From NCBI RefSeq assembly GCF_016863135.1, contig NZ_BOOH01000061.1, positions 1-45,675 of the forward strand: DNA of 45,675 nucleotides. The letters run 5' to 3'. Every line of letters begins with the position of its first letter. Position 1 is the stretch's first letter. The notes under the pieces are model-generated. The model saw nothing but the letters and a program-made list of their open reading frames with translations. It was not told where the DNA came from and ran no database searches. The stretch is from Planobispora longispora. GTDB taxonomy: Bacteria > Actinomycetota > Actinomycetes > Streptosporangiales > Streptosporangiaceae. This document shows positions 1-7,324 of the stretch, in pieces. A program made the translations under genes and the position numbers.

Positions 1-2
1 GT

Positions 3-20
3 GGGGCGGCCCCTTTTTTT
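3..20 (+). terminator. Partial intrinsic terminator at window edge
   Basis: A GGGG/CCCC stem is followed directly by seven T residues (14-20). This looks like the 3' part of a Rho-independent terminator for a plus-strand gene that lies outside the window. The stem is only 4 bp as visible and may extend leftwards beyond the edge. Confidence 0.5.
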
Positions 21-62
21 GTGTTCATCGTCTGTCACGGGTGCTGTCGGCGGCGAGGGCCG

Positions 63-530
63 TCAGCGCTGCGGCGCGGCGGTGAGCAGGGGGTCGACCC
101 TGAAGGGAATCTGGACCGACAGGGCGATCGTGGTGTCGGTCCGCTGGACGGCCGGCGAGGCCAGGATGCGCGCGATGATTTCCTGAAGGTCCGGGGTGCT
201 GCGGGCGACCACCCGGCAGAGCAGGTCGGCCTGGCCGCTGGTGCCGTACACCTCGAGAATCTCCGGGACCGTGCCCAGCGCCTGGACGGCCTCCGTGAGA
301 CGGCCCTGGGCGATCTGCAGGGAGACGAAGGCCAGGATGGGGTAACCGACGGCCTCGGGAGAGATCGACGGCCCGAAGTCGGCGATGACGCCGCGGGCGG
401 TGAGTTTCTCCACGCGGGCCTGTACGGTGCCTCGCGCCACACCGAGGAGGCGGGCGAGCTCGGTGAGACCGATCCGCGGGTTGGCGCGCATGGTCACGAG
501 AAGGCGGCTGTCCAGCTCATCGATCGCCAC
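63..530 (-). CDS. Lrp/AsnC-family transcriptional regulator
   Basis: This 155-residue protein has the standard Lrp/AsnC layout: an N-terminal helix-turn-helix (about residues 4-50, beginning AIDELDSRLLVTMRANPRIG) and a C-terminal RAM ligand-binding/oligomerisation domain (about 65-140). The length is normal for the family. It is transcribed away from the phenylalanine hydroxylase gene, and the 139-bp gap between them is the obvious place for both promoters and its operator. Members of this family usually sense amino acids, so control of the neighbouring aromatic amino acid catabolic gene, with phenylalanine or tyrosine as ligand, is a reasonable inference. The effector cannot be read from sequence. 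Confidence 0.9.
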   Translation of the reverse strand: MAIDELDSRLLVTMRANPRIGLTELARLLGVARGTVQARVEKLTARGVIADFGPSISPEAVGYPILAFVSLQIAQGRLTEAVQALGTVPEILEVYGTSGQADLLCRVVARSTPDLQEIIARILASPAVQRTDTTIALSVQIPFRVDPLLTAAPQR

Positions 531-669
531 GAGATCAGATTAGTGCCCCGCCTCCCTCCTGTGCGATATGACCAGCGGTTCGCAGCAAATACCGTGCGAT
601 CATGGGCGATTCGCTCACTCAGACTGCTCACTCTTGTCAACGATTCGGAGAATTGCTGTCATTTCATAC
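531..669. promoter_or_regulatory. Divergent promoter region, lrp-type regulator / phhA
   Basis: These 139 bp separate the start codons of two divergent genes and must hold both promoters. The stretch is AT-richer than its surroundings. A TTGTCA at 635-640 is a possible -35 for the plus-strand gene, but no convincing -10 partner was found. Operator sequences for the Lrp-type regulator are expected here by analogy only. Confidence 0.45.
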
Positions 670-1557
670 ATGTTCGAGGAAGCACAGTACTTCGCACCGG
701 TGGCGACCCGTGACGACGGCACGGTCGAGGTTGAGCTCGCCGCGAGCCACCCCGGTTTCGCCGACCCGGTCTACCGTTCCCGGCGCAACGCGATCGCCGC
801 GCTCGCGGTCGGATACACGCCCGGCACGCCGGTCCCGACGGTCGACTACACCGAGCAGGAGCACGAGGTGTGGCGCATCGTCAGCAGGGAGCTGGCGATC
901 AAGCACCGCAAGTACGCGACCGCGGAATATCAGGACGCGACCGAGCGCCTGGGGCTGCCCGGCGAGCGCATCCCGCAGCTCCAGGAGGTCGGCGACCTGC
1001 TGGAGCCGCTGACCGGCTTCCGATACCTCCCGGCCGCGGGCCTGGTGCCGCTCCGCGATTTCTACGGGGTTCTGGCGGATGGCTTCTTCCACTCCACGCA
1101 GTACATCCGGCACCACTCCACGCCGCTCTACACGCCCGAGCCGGACGTGATCCACGAGGTGATCGGGCACGCCAACGCCCTCGCCTCGGATCGGTACGCG
1201 CGGCTTTACCGTCTGGCGGGGAACGCGGCGCGCAGGGTGGAGAGCGAGGAGGCGCTGGAGTTCATCTCCAAGATCTTCTGGTTCACGCTGGAGTTCGGCG
1301 TGATGACCGACCAGGGAGAGCTGCGGGCGTACGGCGCCGGCATCCTGTCGTCCTACGGGGAGATCGAGGAGTTCCGCGGGATGGACATCCGTCCGCTGGA
1401 CCTCGTCGCGATGGGCACCACGCACTACGACATCACGAAATATCAGGATGTGCTGTTCAGAGCGGAATCCCTGGACCACCTGGAGGACGTCGTCGGGGAA
1501 TTCTGGTCCGGGTGCGACGACGAGGCCGTGTTCCGGATTATGGGCAACGCCCGCTGA
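670..1557 (+). CDS. phhA: Phenylalanine 4-monooxygenase (pterin-dependent)
   Basis: The product (295 residues) is a single catalytic domain of the iron- and tetrahydropterin-dependent aromatic amino acid hydroxylase family, lacking the N-terminal regulatory domain of animal enzymes. The iron ligands are visible: two His in HEVIGH (positions 1154-1171) and a Glu in FWFTLEFG. Phenylalanine to tyrosine conversion, the entry to homogentisate catabolism, is the usual bacterial role; tryptophan hydroxylation is less likely but not excluded. ATG at 670 (MFEEAQYF) was chosen because homology begins just after it. The nearest purine-rich stretch (GGAG at 647-650) is too far away for a normal ribosome-binding site, so initiation may be weak or leaderless. 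The gene is monocistronic and ends at a strong hairpin. Confidence 0.88.
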   Translation: MFEEAQYFAPVATRDDGTVEVELAASHPGFADPVYRSRRNAIAALAVGYTPGTPVPTVDYTEQEHEVWRIVSRELAIKHRKYATAEYQDATERLGLPGERIPQLQEVGDLLEPLTGFRYLPAAGLVPLRDFYGVLADGFFHSTQYIRHHSTPLYTPEPDVIHEVIGHANALASDRYARLYRLAGNAARRVESEEALEFISKIFWFTLEFGVMTDQGELRAYGAGILSSYGEIEEFRGMDIRPLDLVAMGTTHYDITKYQDVLFRAESLDHLEDVVGEFWSGCDDEAVFRIMGNAR

Positions 1558-1576
1558 GGGCAAAAAAACGGATCAG

Positions 1577-1609
1577 GACGCCTCCCGCTCGGCAACGTCC
1601 GGAGGCGTC
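1577..1609 (+). terminator. Hairpin after phhA
   Basis: GACGCCTCC (1577-1585) pairs with GGAGGCGTC (1601-1609), 20 bp after the phhA stop codon. It has no T-tract. It precedes a stronger hairpin, so the two may act in tandem. Confidence 0.5.
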
Positions 1610-1618
1610 AGGCAAAGA

Positions 1619-1672
1619 GAAAGCCCCTGGCGTGTGGTCGTCGGCCAAACGACATTCACGCCAGGGGCTTTC
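1619..1672. terminator. Strong bidirectional terminator
   Basis: A perfect 16-bp stem (GAAAGCCCCTGGCGTG, 1619-1634, with its complement at 1657-1672) encloses a loop with an inner GTCGT/ACGAC pairing. It lies between the phhA end and the convergent minus-strand small gene ending at 1804. The symmetric arms would work in both directions. It is one of the strongest hairpins in the window. Confidence 0.8.
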
Positions 1673-1803
1673 TTCCTGCTTGGGAGCGGTTCACGTCATC
1701 GCGCTTCCCATCCGGATGGGAAGGGACGGCCGTGAACTATCCCTTGATGGCGGGGCCCGGTCCGCGGAACCGACGGCCCGTCATCGTTGAGCCGAGATAC
1801 GTC

Positions 1804-1998
1804 TTACTCGTTCTCGATCAGACCCAGCAGCGCGAGGTCGATGAGGTCGTTCAGGATCTCGTTGTGGTTGCTGTCGTCGACGACGTAGGTGGTGCTGGGC
1901 TTGTGCCAGTCCTCGGCGGAGGCGGTGGTGGCCGCGGCCATGCCGGCGGCGCCCAGGAAGCCGACGATGGCTGCACCGGTGAGAATGCGACGGATCAT
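1804..1998 (-). CDS. Small secreted peptide, 64 residues, unknown function
   Basis: The peptide begins MIRRILTGAAIVGFLGAAG, a typical signal peptide with a cleavage site probably after TASA (about residue 28). The predicted mature part is about 36 residues, acidic (several Asp and Glu) and Cys-free, ending in a leucine-rich LIDLALLGLIENE. The ATG at 1998 is supported by a GGAGG 7 bases upstream; a longer in-frame version starting at 2121 lacks this support. I do not recognise the family. It is not a chaplin or a lantibiotic by any visible motif. A 578-bp non-coding region with direct repeats lies upstream. Confidence 0.7.
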   Translation of the reverse strand: MIRRILTGAAIVGFLGAAGMAAATTASAEDWHKPSTTYVVDDSNHNEILNDLIDLALLGLIENE

Positions 1999-2264
1999 GA
2001 TGCTTCCTCCATGGAAACGAAACGGGGAACTTCTGGAGACTCCTGCTGTAAGCCGTAACCGGCTGACTGCTCGTTGTCGCGAATAACAATCTCGCACCGG
2101 CGGCAGTGATTCAAACGTCATCGCGCCACGTTTCGGTCAAAGGCTCATGGCGCTTCTTTGGCGGTGAAGTCGCATTCATCTCGGGAAGTCCGTTGCTTTC
2201 CCTGAGGGATATGGTTCGGCTCTTTCGCAACGCGGGGAAGAGATCGTTTTTGCTGGATGCGATG

Positions 2265-2318
2265 GATATACCGAACGCGTCTGACATATCGAATACACCA
2301 GACATATCAAGTGAACTG
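2265..2318. repeat. Three 18-bp direct repeats
   Basis: Units at 2265-2282, 2283-2300 and 2301-2318 share the core GAYATAYC followed by A-rich sequence (GACATATCGAATACACCA is the middle unit). The third is the most divergent. They lie 267 bp or more upstream of the small secreted peptide start, in an AT-richer pocket, and could be a regulator-binding array. Confidence 0.55.
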
Positions 2319-2365
2319 GGCGCGCTACGGCGTGCCTGGCGCGCCACGCCGGTCGTGCCGGCCAT

Positions 2366-2497
2366 GCGGCACGGGTCGTACGGCCCCGGGAGGCGGGTCA
2401 TGCGGGTCGGCGGCACGGGTCATACGGCCCCGGGAGGCGGGTCACGCGGGCCGGCGGCACGGGTCATACGGGCCTCGGAAGGCGGGTCACGCCGGGT
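2366..2497. repeat. 44-bp tandem repeat, three copies
   Basis: Units start at 2366, 2410 and 2454, each opening GCGGCACGGGTC and containing a GGAGGCGGGTCA-like segment (GGAAGGCGGGTCA in the third). The first two are nearly identical and the third has a few changes. The array sits in the 3' flank of the pst operon. Its period is not a multiple of three and no gene runs through it. Confidence 0.8.
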
Positions 2498-2501
2498 CCG
2501 G

Positions 2502-2532
2502 CATGCCGGCGGGAGGAAGAGCCGCCGGCATG
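2502..2532 (-). terminator. Likely terminator of the pst operon
   Basis: CATGCCGGCGG (2502-2512) pairs perfectly with CCGCCGGCATG (2522-2532) around a 9-base loop, 45 bp beyond the stop codon of the last gene of the operon. There is no T-tract, as is common for hairpin terminators in high-GC actinomycetes. Confidence 0.65.
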
Positions 2533-2576
2533 TGTCCAGTTCGCGGAGAAGGGTGACCGGGAAGGTCCGCCGTCTC

Positions 2577-3293
2577 TCAGAGACGGTCGACCATGCGGTA
2601 ACCCACGCCGCGCACGGTCTGGATGAGACGGTCGTCGGTGTCTCCGAGGCGGGCGCGCAACCGCTTGACGTGCACCGCGATCGTGTTGGTCGAGGTGGTG
2701 TCGGTGGAGTTCCACACGTGCCGCATGATCTGCTCGCGTGTGACCGTGCGGTGCGCGTTGCGCATCAGGTAGTGCAGGAGCTCGAACTCGCGCAGCGGAA
2801 GGTGGACGATCCGGCCGTCCACCTTCACCTGGTAGGCGTTGACGTCGAGCTCCACGTTGCCGACCACGAGCGTGCGGCGAACCCCCGAGTCGCCCTCGAT
2901 CGCGGCCTGCACGAGCGGGAGGAGCTCGGGCACCCGGTACGGCCGCGCCACGCACGCGGTGGCTCCGGCCGCGAGCGCCTGCACGGCCTGCTCGGCGTGG
3001 CCGTCGCCCACCCCGAGCAGGACGGGGATCGCCCGCGTCAGCCGTACCGCTCGGATGAACTCCACCGCGCCGATGACCGGCAGCGTCGCGCTGACGAGTA
3101 CGACGTCAGGCCGGAGAGCCCCGGCCTGCAAAAGAGCCTGGGCGCCGTCGGCGACGCCCAGCACTTCGACCCCCTCTCGTTGGAGGACTGCGGAGAGCTC
3201 CTCGACCAGGGCCGACTCCGGATCGGCCACCAGCAGCATGGGCGCTGTCCGTGTGTCCCCGTCCACTTCGGGTGCCGTCTGCGGCTGGATCAC
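2577..3293 (-). CDS. Orphan OmpR/PhoB-type response regulator, degenerate receiver
   Basis: The 238-residue protein combines a receiver-like domain (about 19-133) with a complete OmpR/PhoB winged-helix domain (about 140-235, including REFELLHYLMRNAHRTVTRE and TVRGVGYRM). The receiver has lost its chemistry: the phospho-acceptor Asp is Ser68 in DVVLVSATLP, the conserved Thr is Val95, and the conserved Lys is Arg117 (ARPYR). Only one Asp of the acidic pair remains (Asp24). It should bind DNA but cannot be phosphorylated in the usual way. The GTG start at 3293 has GGAGG 6 bases upstream. It is the fifth gene of the pst operon, 65 bp after pstB, so it is presumably made under phosphate starvation. 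It is not PhoP itself, which keeps these residues and pairs with PhoR. Confidence 0.88.
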   Translation of the reverse strand: MIQPQTAPEVDGDTRTAPMLLVADPESALVEELSAVLQREGVEVLGVADGAQALLQAGALRPDVVLVSATLPVIGAVEFIRAVRLTRAIPVLLGVGDGHAEQAVQALAAGATACVARPYRVPELLPLVQAAIEGDSGVRRTLVVGNVELDVNAYQVKVDGRIVHLPLREFELLHYLMRNAHRTVTREQIMRHVWNSTDTTSTNTIAVHVKRLRARLGDTDDRLIQTVRGVGYRMVDRL

Positions 3294-3358
3294 CCGGATC
3301 CTCCAAGTAGGGATGAAATTGTGGGGCTTACGATGACAAGCAGGTAAGCAGCCCAGCT

Positions 3359-4276
3359 TTAGCCGAAACGACCAGTGATGTAGTCCTCGGTTCGCTTGTC
3401 GCTGGGGTTGGTGAAGATGCGGCTGGTCTCGTCGAACTCGACCAGGCGGCCGTGCCGCACGCCCTCGGCGTCCACCTCGGCGGTGAAGAAGGCGGTGCGG
3501 TCGGAGACGCGGGCGGCCTGCTGCATGTTGTGCGTGACGATGACGATCGTGTAGTCGCGCGACAGCTCCTGCATCAGGTCCTCGATCTTGGTGGTCGCGA
3601 TCGGGTCCAGGGCCGAGCAGGGCTCGTCCATCAGGATCACGTCGGGCTTCACCGCGATCGCCCGGGCGATGCACAGGCGCTGCTGCTGACCGCCGGACAG
3701 GGACAGGGCGTTCTGCTTGATCTTGTCCTTGACCTCGTCCCACAGGGCGGCCTTGGTGAGCGCCTCCTCGACGATGTCGTCCATCTTCCCCTTCATGCCG
3801 TTGACCCGGGGGCCGTAGGCGATGTTGTCGTAGATCGACTTGGGGAAGGGGTTGGGCTTCTGGAAGACCATGCCGATCCGGCGGCGGACCTCGATGGGGT
3901 CGACGTGGTCGCCGTACAGGTCCTCGTCGTGGTAGAGGATCTTGCCGGCCGCGCGGGCGCCGGGGATGAGGTCGTTCATCCGGTTGAAGCAGCGCAGCAC
4001 GGTGCTCTTGCCGCAACCCGACGGGCCGATCATGGCGGTGATCTCGCGGTTGCCGATGGTCATGTCGACCCCGCGCACCGCTTCGTAGTCACCGTAGAAG
4101 ACGCTGAGGCCGGAGACGGTGAAGACCGGGTCGAGGGCTTCGATGGTGCGGGGCACCTCGGGGCCGCGCACGGTCACGTTCGGCACGGAGACTCCAATCT
4201 GAGCGTGCCCGGAAGCCGGCAGGTTGCGGGGATCAGCCGTCCGGGAGGCCGGCATGGGGTTGCGGGAGTCGTTCAT
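3359..4276 (-). CDS. pstB: Phosphate ABC transporter ATP-binding protein PstB
   Basis: PstB energises high-affinity phosphate uptake through PstC/PstA. Walker A (GPSGCGKST), the signature LSGGQQQR, Walker B ([13 protein letters not shown]) and the H-loop (VTHNMQQA) are all present. At 305 residues it is about 45 longer than the usual 255-260. The extra part is a Pro/Ala-rich N-terminal tail ahead of [16 protein letters not shown]. The ATG at 4276 is supported by an AAGGA 5 bases upstream, so the tail is probably real, although a later start cannot be excluded. It follows pstA by 8 bp. Confidence 0.95.
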   Translation of the reverse strand: MNDSRNPMPASRTADPRNLPASGHAQIGVSVPNVTVRGPEVPRTIEALDPVFTVSGLSVFYGDYEAVRGVDMTIGNREITAMIGPSGCGKSTVLRCFNRMNDLIPGARAAGKILYHDEDLYGDHVDPIEVRRRIGMVFQKPNPFPKSIYDNIAYGPRVNGMKGKMDDIVEEALTKAALWDEVKDKIKQNALSLSGGQQQRLCIARAIAVKPDVILMDEPCSALDPIATTKIEDLMQELSRDYTIVIVTHNMQQAARVSDRTAFFTAEVDAEGVRHGRLVEFDETSRIFTNPSDKRTEDYITGRFG

Positions 4277-4284
4277 TGCGTTCC

Positions 4285-5175
4285 TTACCAGCGCTTCTGG
4301 TAGCGGTTACGGAGCCAGATGGCGACGGAGTTCATCAGCAGCAGGATCGCGAGCAGGATCACGATCGCGGCGGCCGCCAGGACGGCGAACTCCTCCTGCG
4401 GGCGGGTGATGAAGCTGTAGATCTGCAGCGGCAGCACGCTGAAGTTGCTCCAGACGCCCTCCGGGTTGAACCGGACGAGCGTCGCCGCGCCCAGCATCAG
4501 GAACGGGGCGGCCTCGCCGATCGCGCGGGAGAGCGCCAGGATCGAGCCGGTCGCGATGCCGGGGATGGAGGCGGGGAGCACCTGGCGGTAGATCGTCTGC
4601 CACTGGGTGGCGCCCAGCGCCAGCGAGCCCTCGCGGATCGACGGCGGGACCGCGCGGATGGCCTCGCGCGCGGAGATGATCACGATGGGCAGAACCAGCA
4701 GCGAGATGGTCATCGCGCCGGTCATGACGGTGAAGCCGAACTGCATCCAGCGGGCGATGATGCCCAGGCCGAGGATGCCGTAGACGATCGAGGGCACCGC
4801 GGCCAGGTTGGAGATGTTCAGCTCGATCAGCCGGTTGTACCACTTGGTCTTGTCCGCGTACTCCTCAAGGTAGATCGCGGCCAGGATCCCGGTGGGCAGC
4901 GCCATCAGCGCGGTCAGGCCGATGATCCAGAGGGTGCCGAAGATGCCGGACTGAATGCCGGCGGTCTCCGGGCGACGGATCGACGGCTGGTTCTCCCAGA
5001 GCGTCGAGTCGAGCCGGGGCCAGCCCTCCTCGACCACGTAGACGATCAGCATGGCGAGGAAGATGAGCGCGATCGCCAGGCTGGCCAGCAGAGCGACGCG
5101 GAACAGGTGCTCCTTGAGCGGGCGTCCCCTGCTCGCCAGCTGTACGGCGGACTTGGGTGTGGACAGGATGGCCAT
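4285..5175 (-). CDS. pstA: Phosphate ABC transporter permease PstA
   Basis: This 296-residue membrane protein has one hydrophobic segment near residues 30-50 and a transporter-type permease core with several membrane segments from about residue 80. The coupling-loop motif is seen around [25 protein letters not shown], typical of PstA. It forms the membrane channel with PstC. Its ATG overlaps the pstC stop codon by one base (TGATG), indicating translational coupling. Confidence 0.95.
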   Translation of the reverse strand: MAILSTPKSAVQLASRGRPLKEHLFRVALLASLAIALIFLAMLIVYVVEEGWPRLDSTLWENQPSIRRPETAGIQSGIFGTLWIIGLTALMALPTGILAAIYLEEYADKTKWYNRLIELNISNLAAVPSIVYGILGLGIIARWMQFGFTVMTGAMTISLLVLPIVIISAREAIRAVPPSIREGSLALGATQWQTIYRQVLPASIPGIATGSILALSRAIGEAAPFLMLGAATLVRFNPEGVWSNFSVLPLQIYSFITRPQEEFAVLAAAAIVILLAILLLMNSVAIWLRNRYQKRW

Positions 5176-6116
5176 CAGTCGTAGACCTCGCGATACTTCT
5201 GGACCATGCGGGCGCTGACGTAGTTCATGGCGAAGGTCATGATGAACAGCAGTGAGCCCACGGCGAAGATGGTCTTGTAGGCGATCGTGCCGACCGGCGC
5301 GTCGCCCGAGCCGGCCTGGGCGATGAACGCCGCCATGGTGGCCATCTCGTCACCGGGGTAGAGCGTGAACACGGACTTGAAGCCGCCCGCGATCGCGACG
5401 ATCATCGTCTCGCCGGCGGCCCGGGAGATCGCCAGGATGATGGCGGCGACGATGCCGGAGAACGCGGCGGGGACGACGACCCGGACCGAGGTGAGCATCT
5501 TGGAGGCGCCGAGCGCGTAGGAGCCCTCGCGCAGGCCGTTCGGGACCGCGGCCATCGAGTCCTCCGACAGCGACGCCACGATCGGGATGATCATCACTCC
5601 GACCAGGAGGCCCGCGCTGAGGCCGTTCTTGGCCTCCAGCTCCAGGAACGGGAACACGTCCCGCAGCAGCGGGGTGACGAAGGTCAGGGCGAAGAAGCCG
5701 AAGACCACGGTGGGGACGCCGGCCAGGACCTCCAGGACCGGCTTGAAGATCTTGCGGACGCGCGGGGTGGCGTACTCCGACAGGTAGATCGCGGTGGCCA
5801 GGCCGAGCGGCACGGCGACCACGATCGCGATCAGCGTGATCTCCAGGGTCGCCACGATGATCGGCCAGACGCCGAAGGCCGGGGGCTTGAACAGCGGTCC
5901 CCAGGTGGTGGAGCCGAAGAACTCGCCGAGACTGATCTCGCCGAAGAACTCGATGGTCGGCTCCAGCAGGGCGAAGACGATGCCGACGGTGGTCGCCACC
6001 GACACCAGGGCCGCCGCCATGAGGACGACCTTGACGATGACCTCGCCGTAACGCGGGCGCGACCGCGCCAGGGACCGGGAGGCCCCTGACGCGGTCGTAC
6101 GGTGCTGTGCCGACAT
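5175..6116 (-). CDS. pstC: Phosphate ABC transporter permease PstC
   Basis: The 313-residue protein has a short basic cytoplasmic N-terminus, a first membrane helix (VVLMAAALVSVATTVGIVFA) and a permease domain with the coupling motif near MAAVPNGLREGSYALGASK. This is the PstC partner of the phosphate channel. Its start codon overlaps the pstS stop (TGATG), and its stop overlaps the pstA start in the same way, so pstS-C-A form one translationally coupled unit. Confidence 0.95.
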   Translation of the reverse strand: MSAQHRTTASGASRSLARSRPRYGEVIVKVVLMAAALVSVATTVGIVFALLEPTIEFFGEISLGEFFGSTTWGPLFKPPAFGVWPIIVATLEITLIAIVVAVPLGLATAIYLSEYATPRVRKIFKPVLEVLAGVPTVVFGFFALTFVTPLLRDVFPFLELEAKNGLSAGLLVGVMIIPIVASLSEDSMAAVPNGLREGSYALGASKMLTSVRVVVPAAFSGIVAAIILAISRAAGETMIVAIAGGFKSVFTLYPGDEMATMAAFIAQAGSGDAPVGTIAYKTIFAVGSLLFIMTFAMNYVSARMVQKYREVYD

Positions 6117-7126
6117 CAGCCCTGGCTCTTCAGGCTGGTGAGGTCGGTCTTGAGCTTGGCCTCCTGCTCGGGGTTGAGCGGGATGAACTTCGCGTCCTTG
6201 GCGATGGCGCCGATGTTGCCGGCGTAGTAGTCGAGGAAGGCGCCGACCTCGGGCCGCTTCGCCGCGGTGGCCGACACGTAGACGAACAGCGGGCGGGCGA
6301 GCGGGGTGTACTTGCCGCCCTGGGCCGCCTCGACGCTCGGGGCGACGCAGCCGCTGCCGGAGTCGATCTCGACGGCCTTCAGCTTGTCGGCGTTCTCCTC
6401 GAAGTAGGTGAAGCCGAAGTAGCCCAGGCCGCCCTTGGCGCCGGCGACGCCGGTGACGATGTCGTTGTCGTTCTCGGAGGGGCTGTAGTCCTTGCGGCTC
6501 GCGCCCTCCTCACCGTTGATCTCGTCGGTGAAGTAGTCGAACGTGCCGGAGTCGGTGCCCGGGCCGTAGAGCTTGAGCTCCTCGGCCGGGAACTTGGCGT
6601 CGACGTCCTTCCAGGTCTTGACCTTGCCCTCGGCCGCCGGCTCCCACATCTTCTTGAGCTGGTCGGTGGTCAGGCAGGTGGCCCAGTCGTTCTCCTTGGG
6701 GACGACCACGGTCAGGGCGTCGGTGGCCACCGTCAGCTCGGTGAACTTGATGCCCTTGGCCTCGCAGGCCGCCTTCTCCTCGTCCTTGATCGGGCGGGAG
6801 GCGTTGGAGATGTCGGTCTCGCCGGCGCAGAACTTCTCGAAGCCACCGCCGGTGCCCGAGGTGCCGACCGGGACCTTGACCTGCGGCTGCTCCTCGCCGA
6901 ACAGCTCGGACGCGGCCTGGGTCAGGGGCGCCACGGTGCTGGAGCCGTCAACCTTGATCTCGCCGCTGAGCTGGCCGCCCGCGGCCTGGGTCTCGCCGGA
7001 CGCGGCGGCGGCAGAGGAGGTGCTGTCACTGCTGCCGGGCTTGGCGTCGCCGCCGCAGGCCGCCGCGAGCGAGACGACGAGCGCGGCCGTCGCAACCGCG
7101 CTGAGGCGGCGCTGTCCACTGGTCAC
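6116..7126 (-). CDS. pstS: Phosphate-binding lipoprotein PstS
   Basis: PstS captures phosphate outside the membrane. The 336-residue protein has a lipoprotein signal peptide ending LVVSLAAAC, with the Cys as lipid anchor. The phosphate-binding motifs VDGSSTVAPL and GTSGTGGGFEKF, and later DSGTFDYF, follow the family pattern. A longer in-frame version from 7234 is rejected because it would place the PHO box (7182-7203) inside the coding region. GTG at 7126 has GGAGAAGGAA just upstream. It is the first gene of the operon pstS-pstC-pstA-pstB-response regulator and is very likely induced by low phosphate. Confidence 0.95.
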   Translation of the reverse strand: MTSGQRRLSAVATAALVVSLAAACGGDAKPGSSDSTSSAAAASGETQAAGGQLSGEIKVDGSSTVAPLTQAASELFGEEQPQVKVPVGTSGTGGGFEKFCAGETDISNASRPIKDEEKAACEAKGIKFTELTVATDALTVVVPKENDWATCLTTDQLKKMWEPAAEGKVKTWKDVDAKFPAEELKLYGPGTDSGTFDYFTDEINGEEGASRKDYSPSENDNDIVTGVAGAKGGLGYFGFTYFEENADKLKAVEIDSGSGCVAPSVEAAQGGKYTPLARPLFVYVSATAAKRPEVGAFLDYYAGNIGAIAKDAKFIPLNPEQEAKLKTDLTSLKSQG

Positions 7127-7181
7127 GGTATGTTCCTTCTCCGTCGTGAGATCCGTTCTCGATGACCCCGATGTAACCGGC

Positions 7182-7203
7182 CGAAAGTGAACGGAAATGA
7201 AAC
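7182..7203 (-). promoter_or_regulatory. PHO box (PhoP-binding direct repeats)
   Basis: Read on the minus strand this is two consecutive 11-base units, GTTTCATTTCC and GTTCACTTTCG, with a weaker third unit (GCCGGTTACAT) immediately downstream at 7171-7181. The pattern matches the 11-bp direct repeat unit (GTTCACC-like) known for PhoP in Streptomyces. It lies 56-77 bases upstream of the pstS GTG. Confidence 0.85.
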
Positions 7204-7249
7204 GAGCCATGACCGGAGCCGGAAGAGTGGGCATGCTCGTGTGAATGCC

Positions 7250-7281
7250 GCCCCAAGGGGGCCTCCACGGTCACTACGTGG
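7250..7281 (-). terminator. Two hairpins after the hybrid kinase gene
   Basis: GCCCC/GGGGC around 3 bases (7250-7262) and CCACG/CGTGG around 7 bases (7265-7281) lie between the end of the kinase gene (7325) and the PHO box. They probably terminate kinase transcripts before the pst promoter. Confidence 0.5.
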
Positions 7282-7324
7282 GGTTTTACCGTTATGGAAC
7301 GTGACATGCGGCCGGCTGCCGGGT

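Larger units (their letters stand above)
1999..2576. other. 578-bp intergenic region with repeats, no convincing gene
   Basis: This gap lies between the small secreted peptide and the end of the pst operon. Its left half (about 2100-2320) is lower in GC than the rest of the window and holds an 18-bp triple direct repeat. Its right half holds a 44-bp triple repeat and a terminator-like hairpin. Reading frames through it have no start context and no protein-like composition. Confidence 0.6.

Noticed and set aside
2366-2497. CRISPR array
   Set aside because: The units are contiguous without spacers, and no cas gene is present anywhere in the window.
2570-2586. Palindrome CCGTCTCT/AGAGACGG over the response-regulator stop codon as the operon terminator
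   Set aside because: The single-base loop and the overlap with the last codons make it an unlikely terminator; the hairpin at 2502-2532 is better placed.
2577-4016. A single 479-residue minus-strand frame through pstB and the response regulator
   Set aside because: The first half is a shadow of pstB in another frame; only the part from the GTG at 3293 is protein-like and has a ribosome-binding site.
7127-7234. N-terminal extension of pstS
   Set aside because: It would contain the PHO box and the promoter, and would put a non-hydrophobic stretch before the lipoprotein signal.
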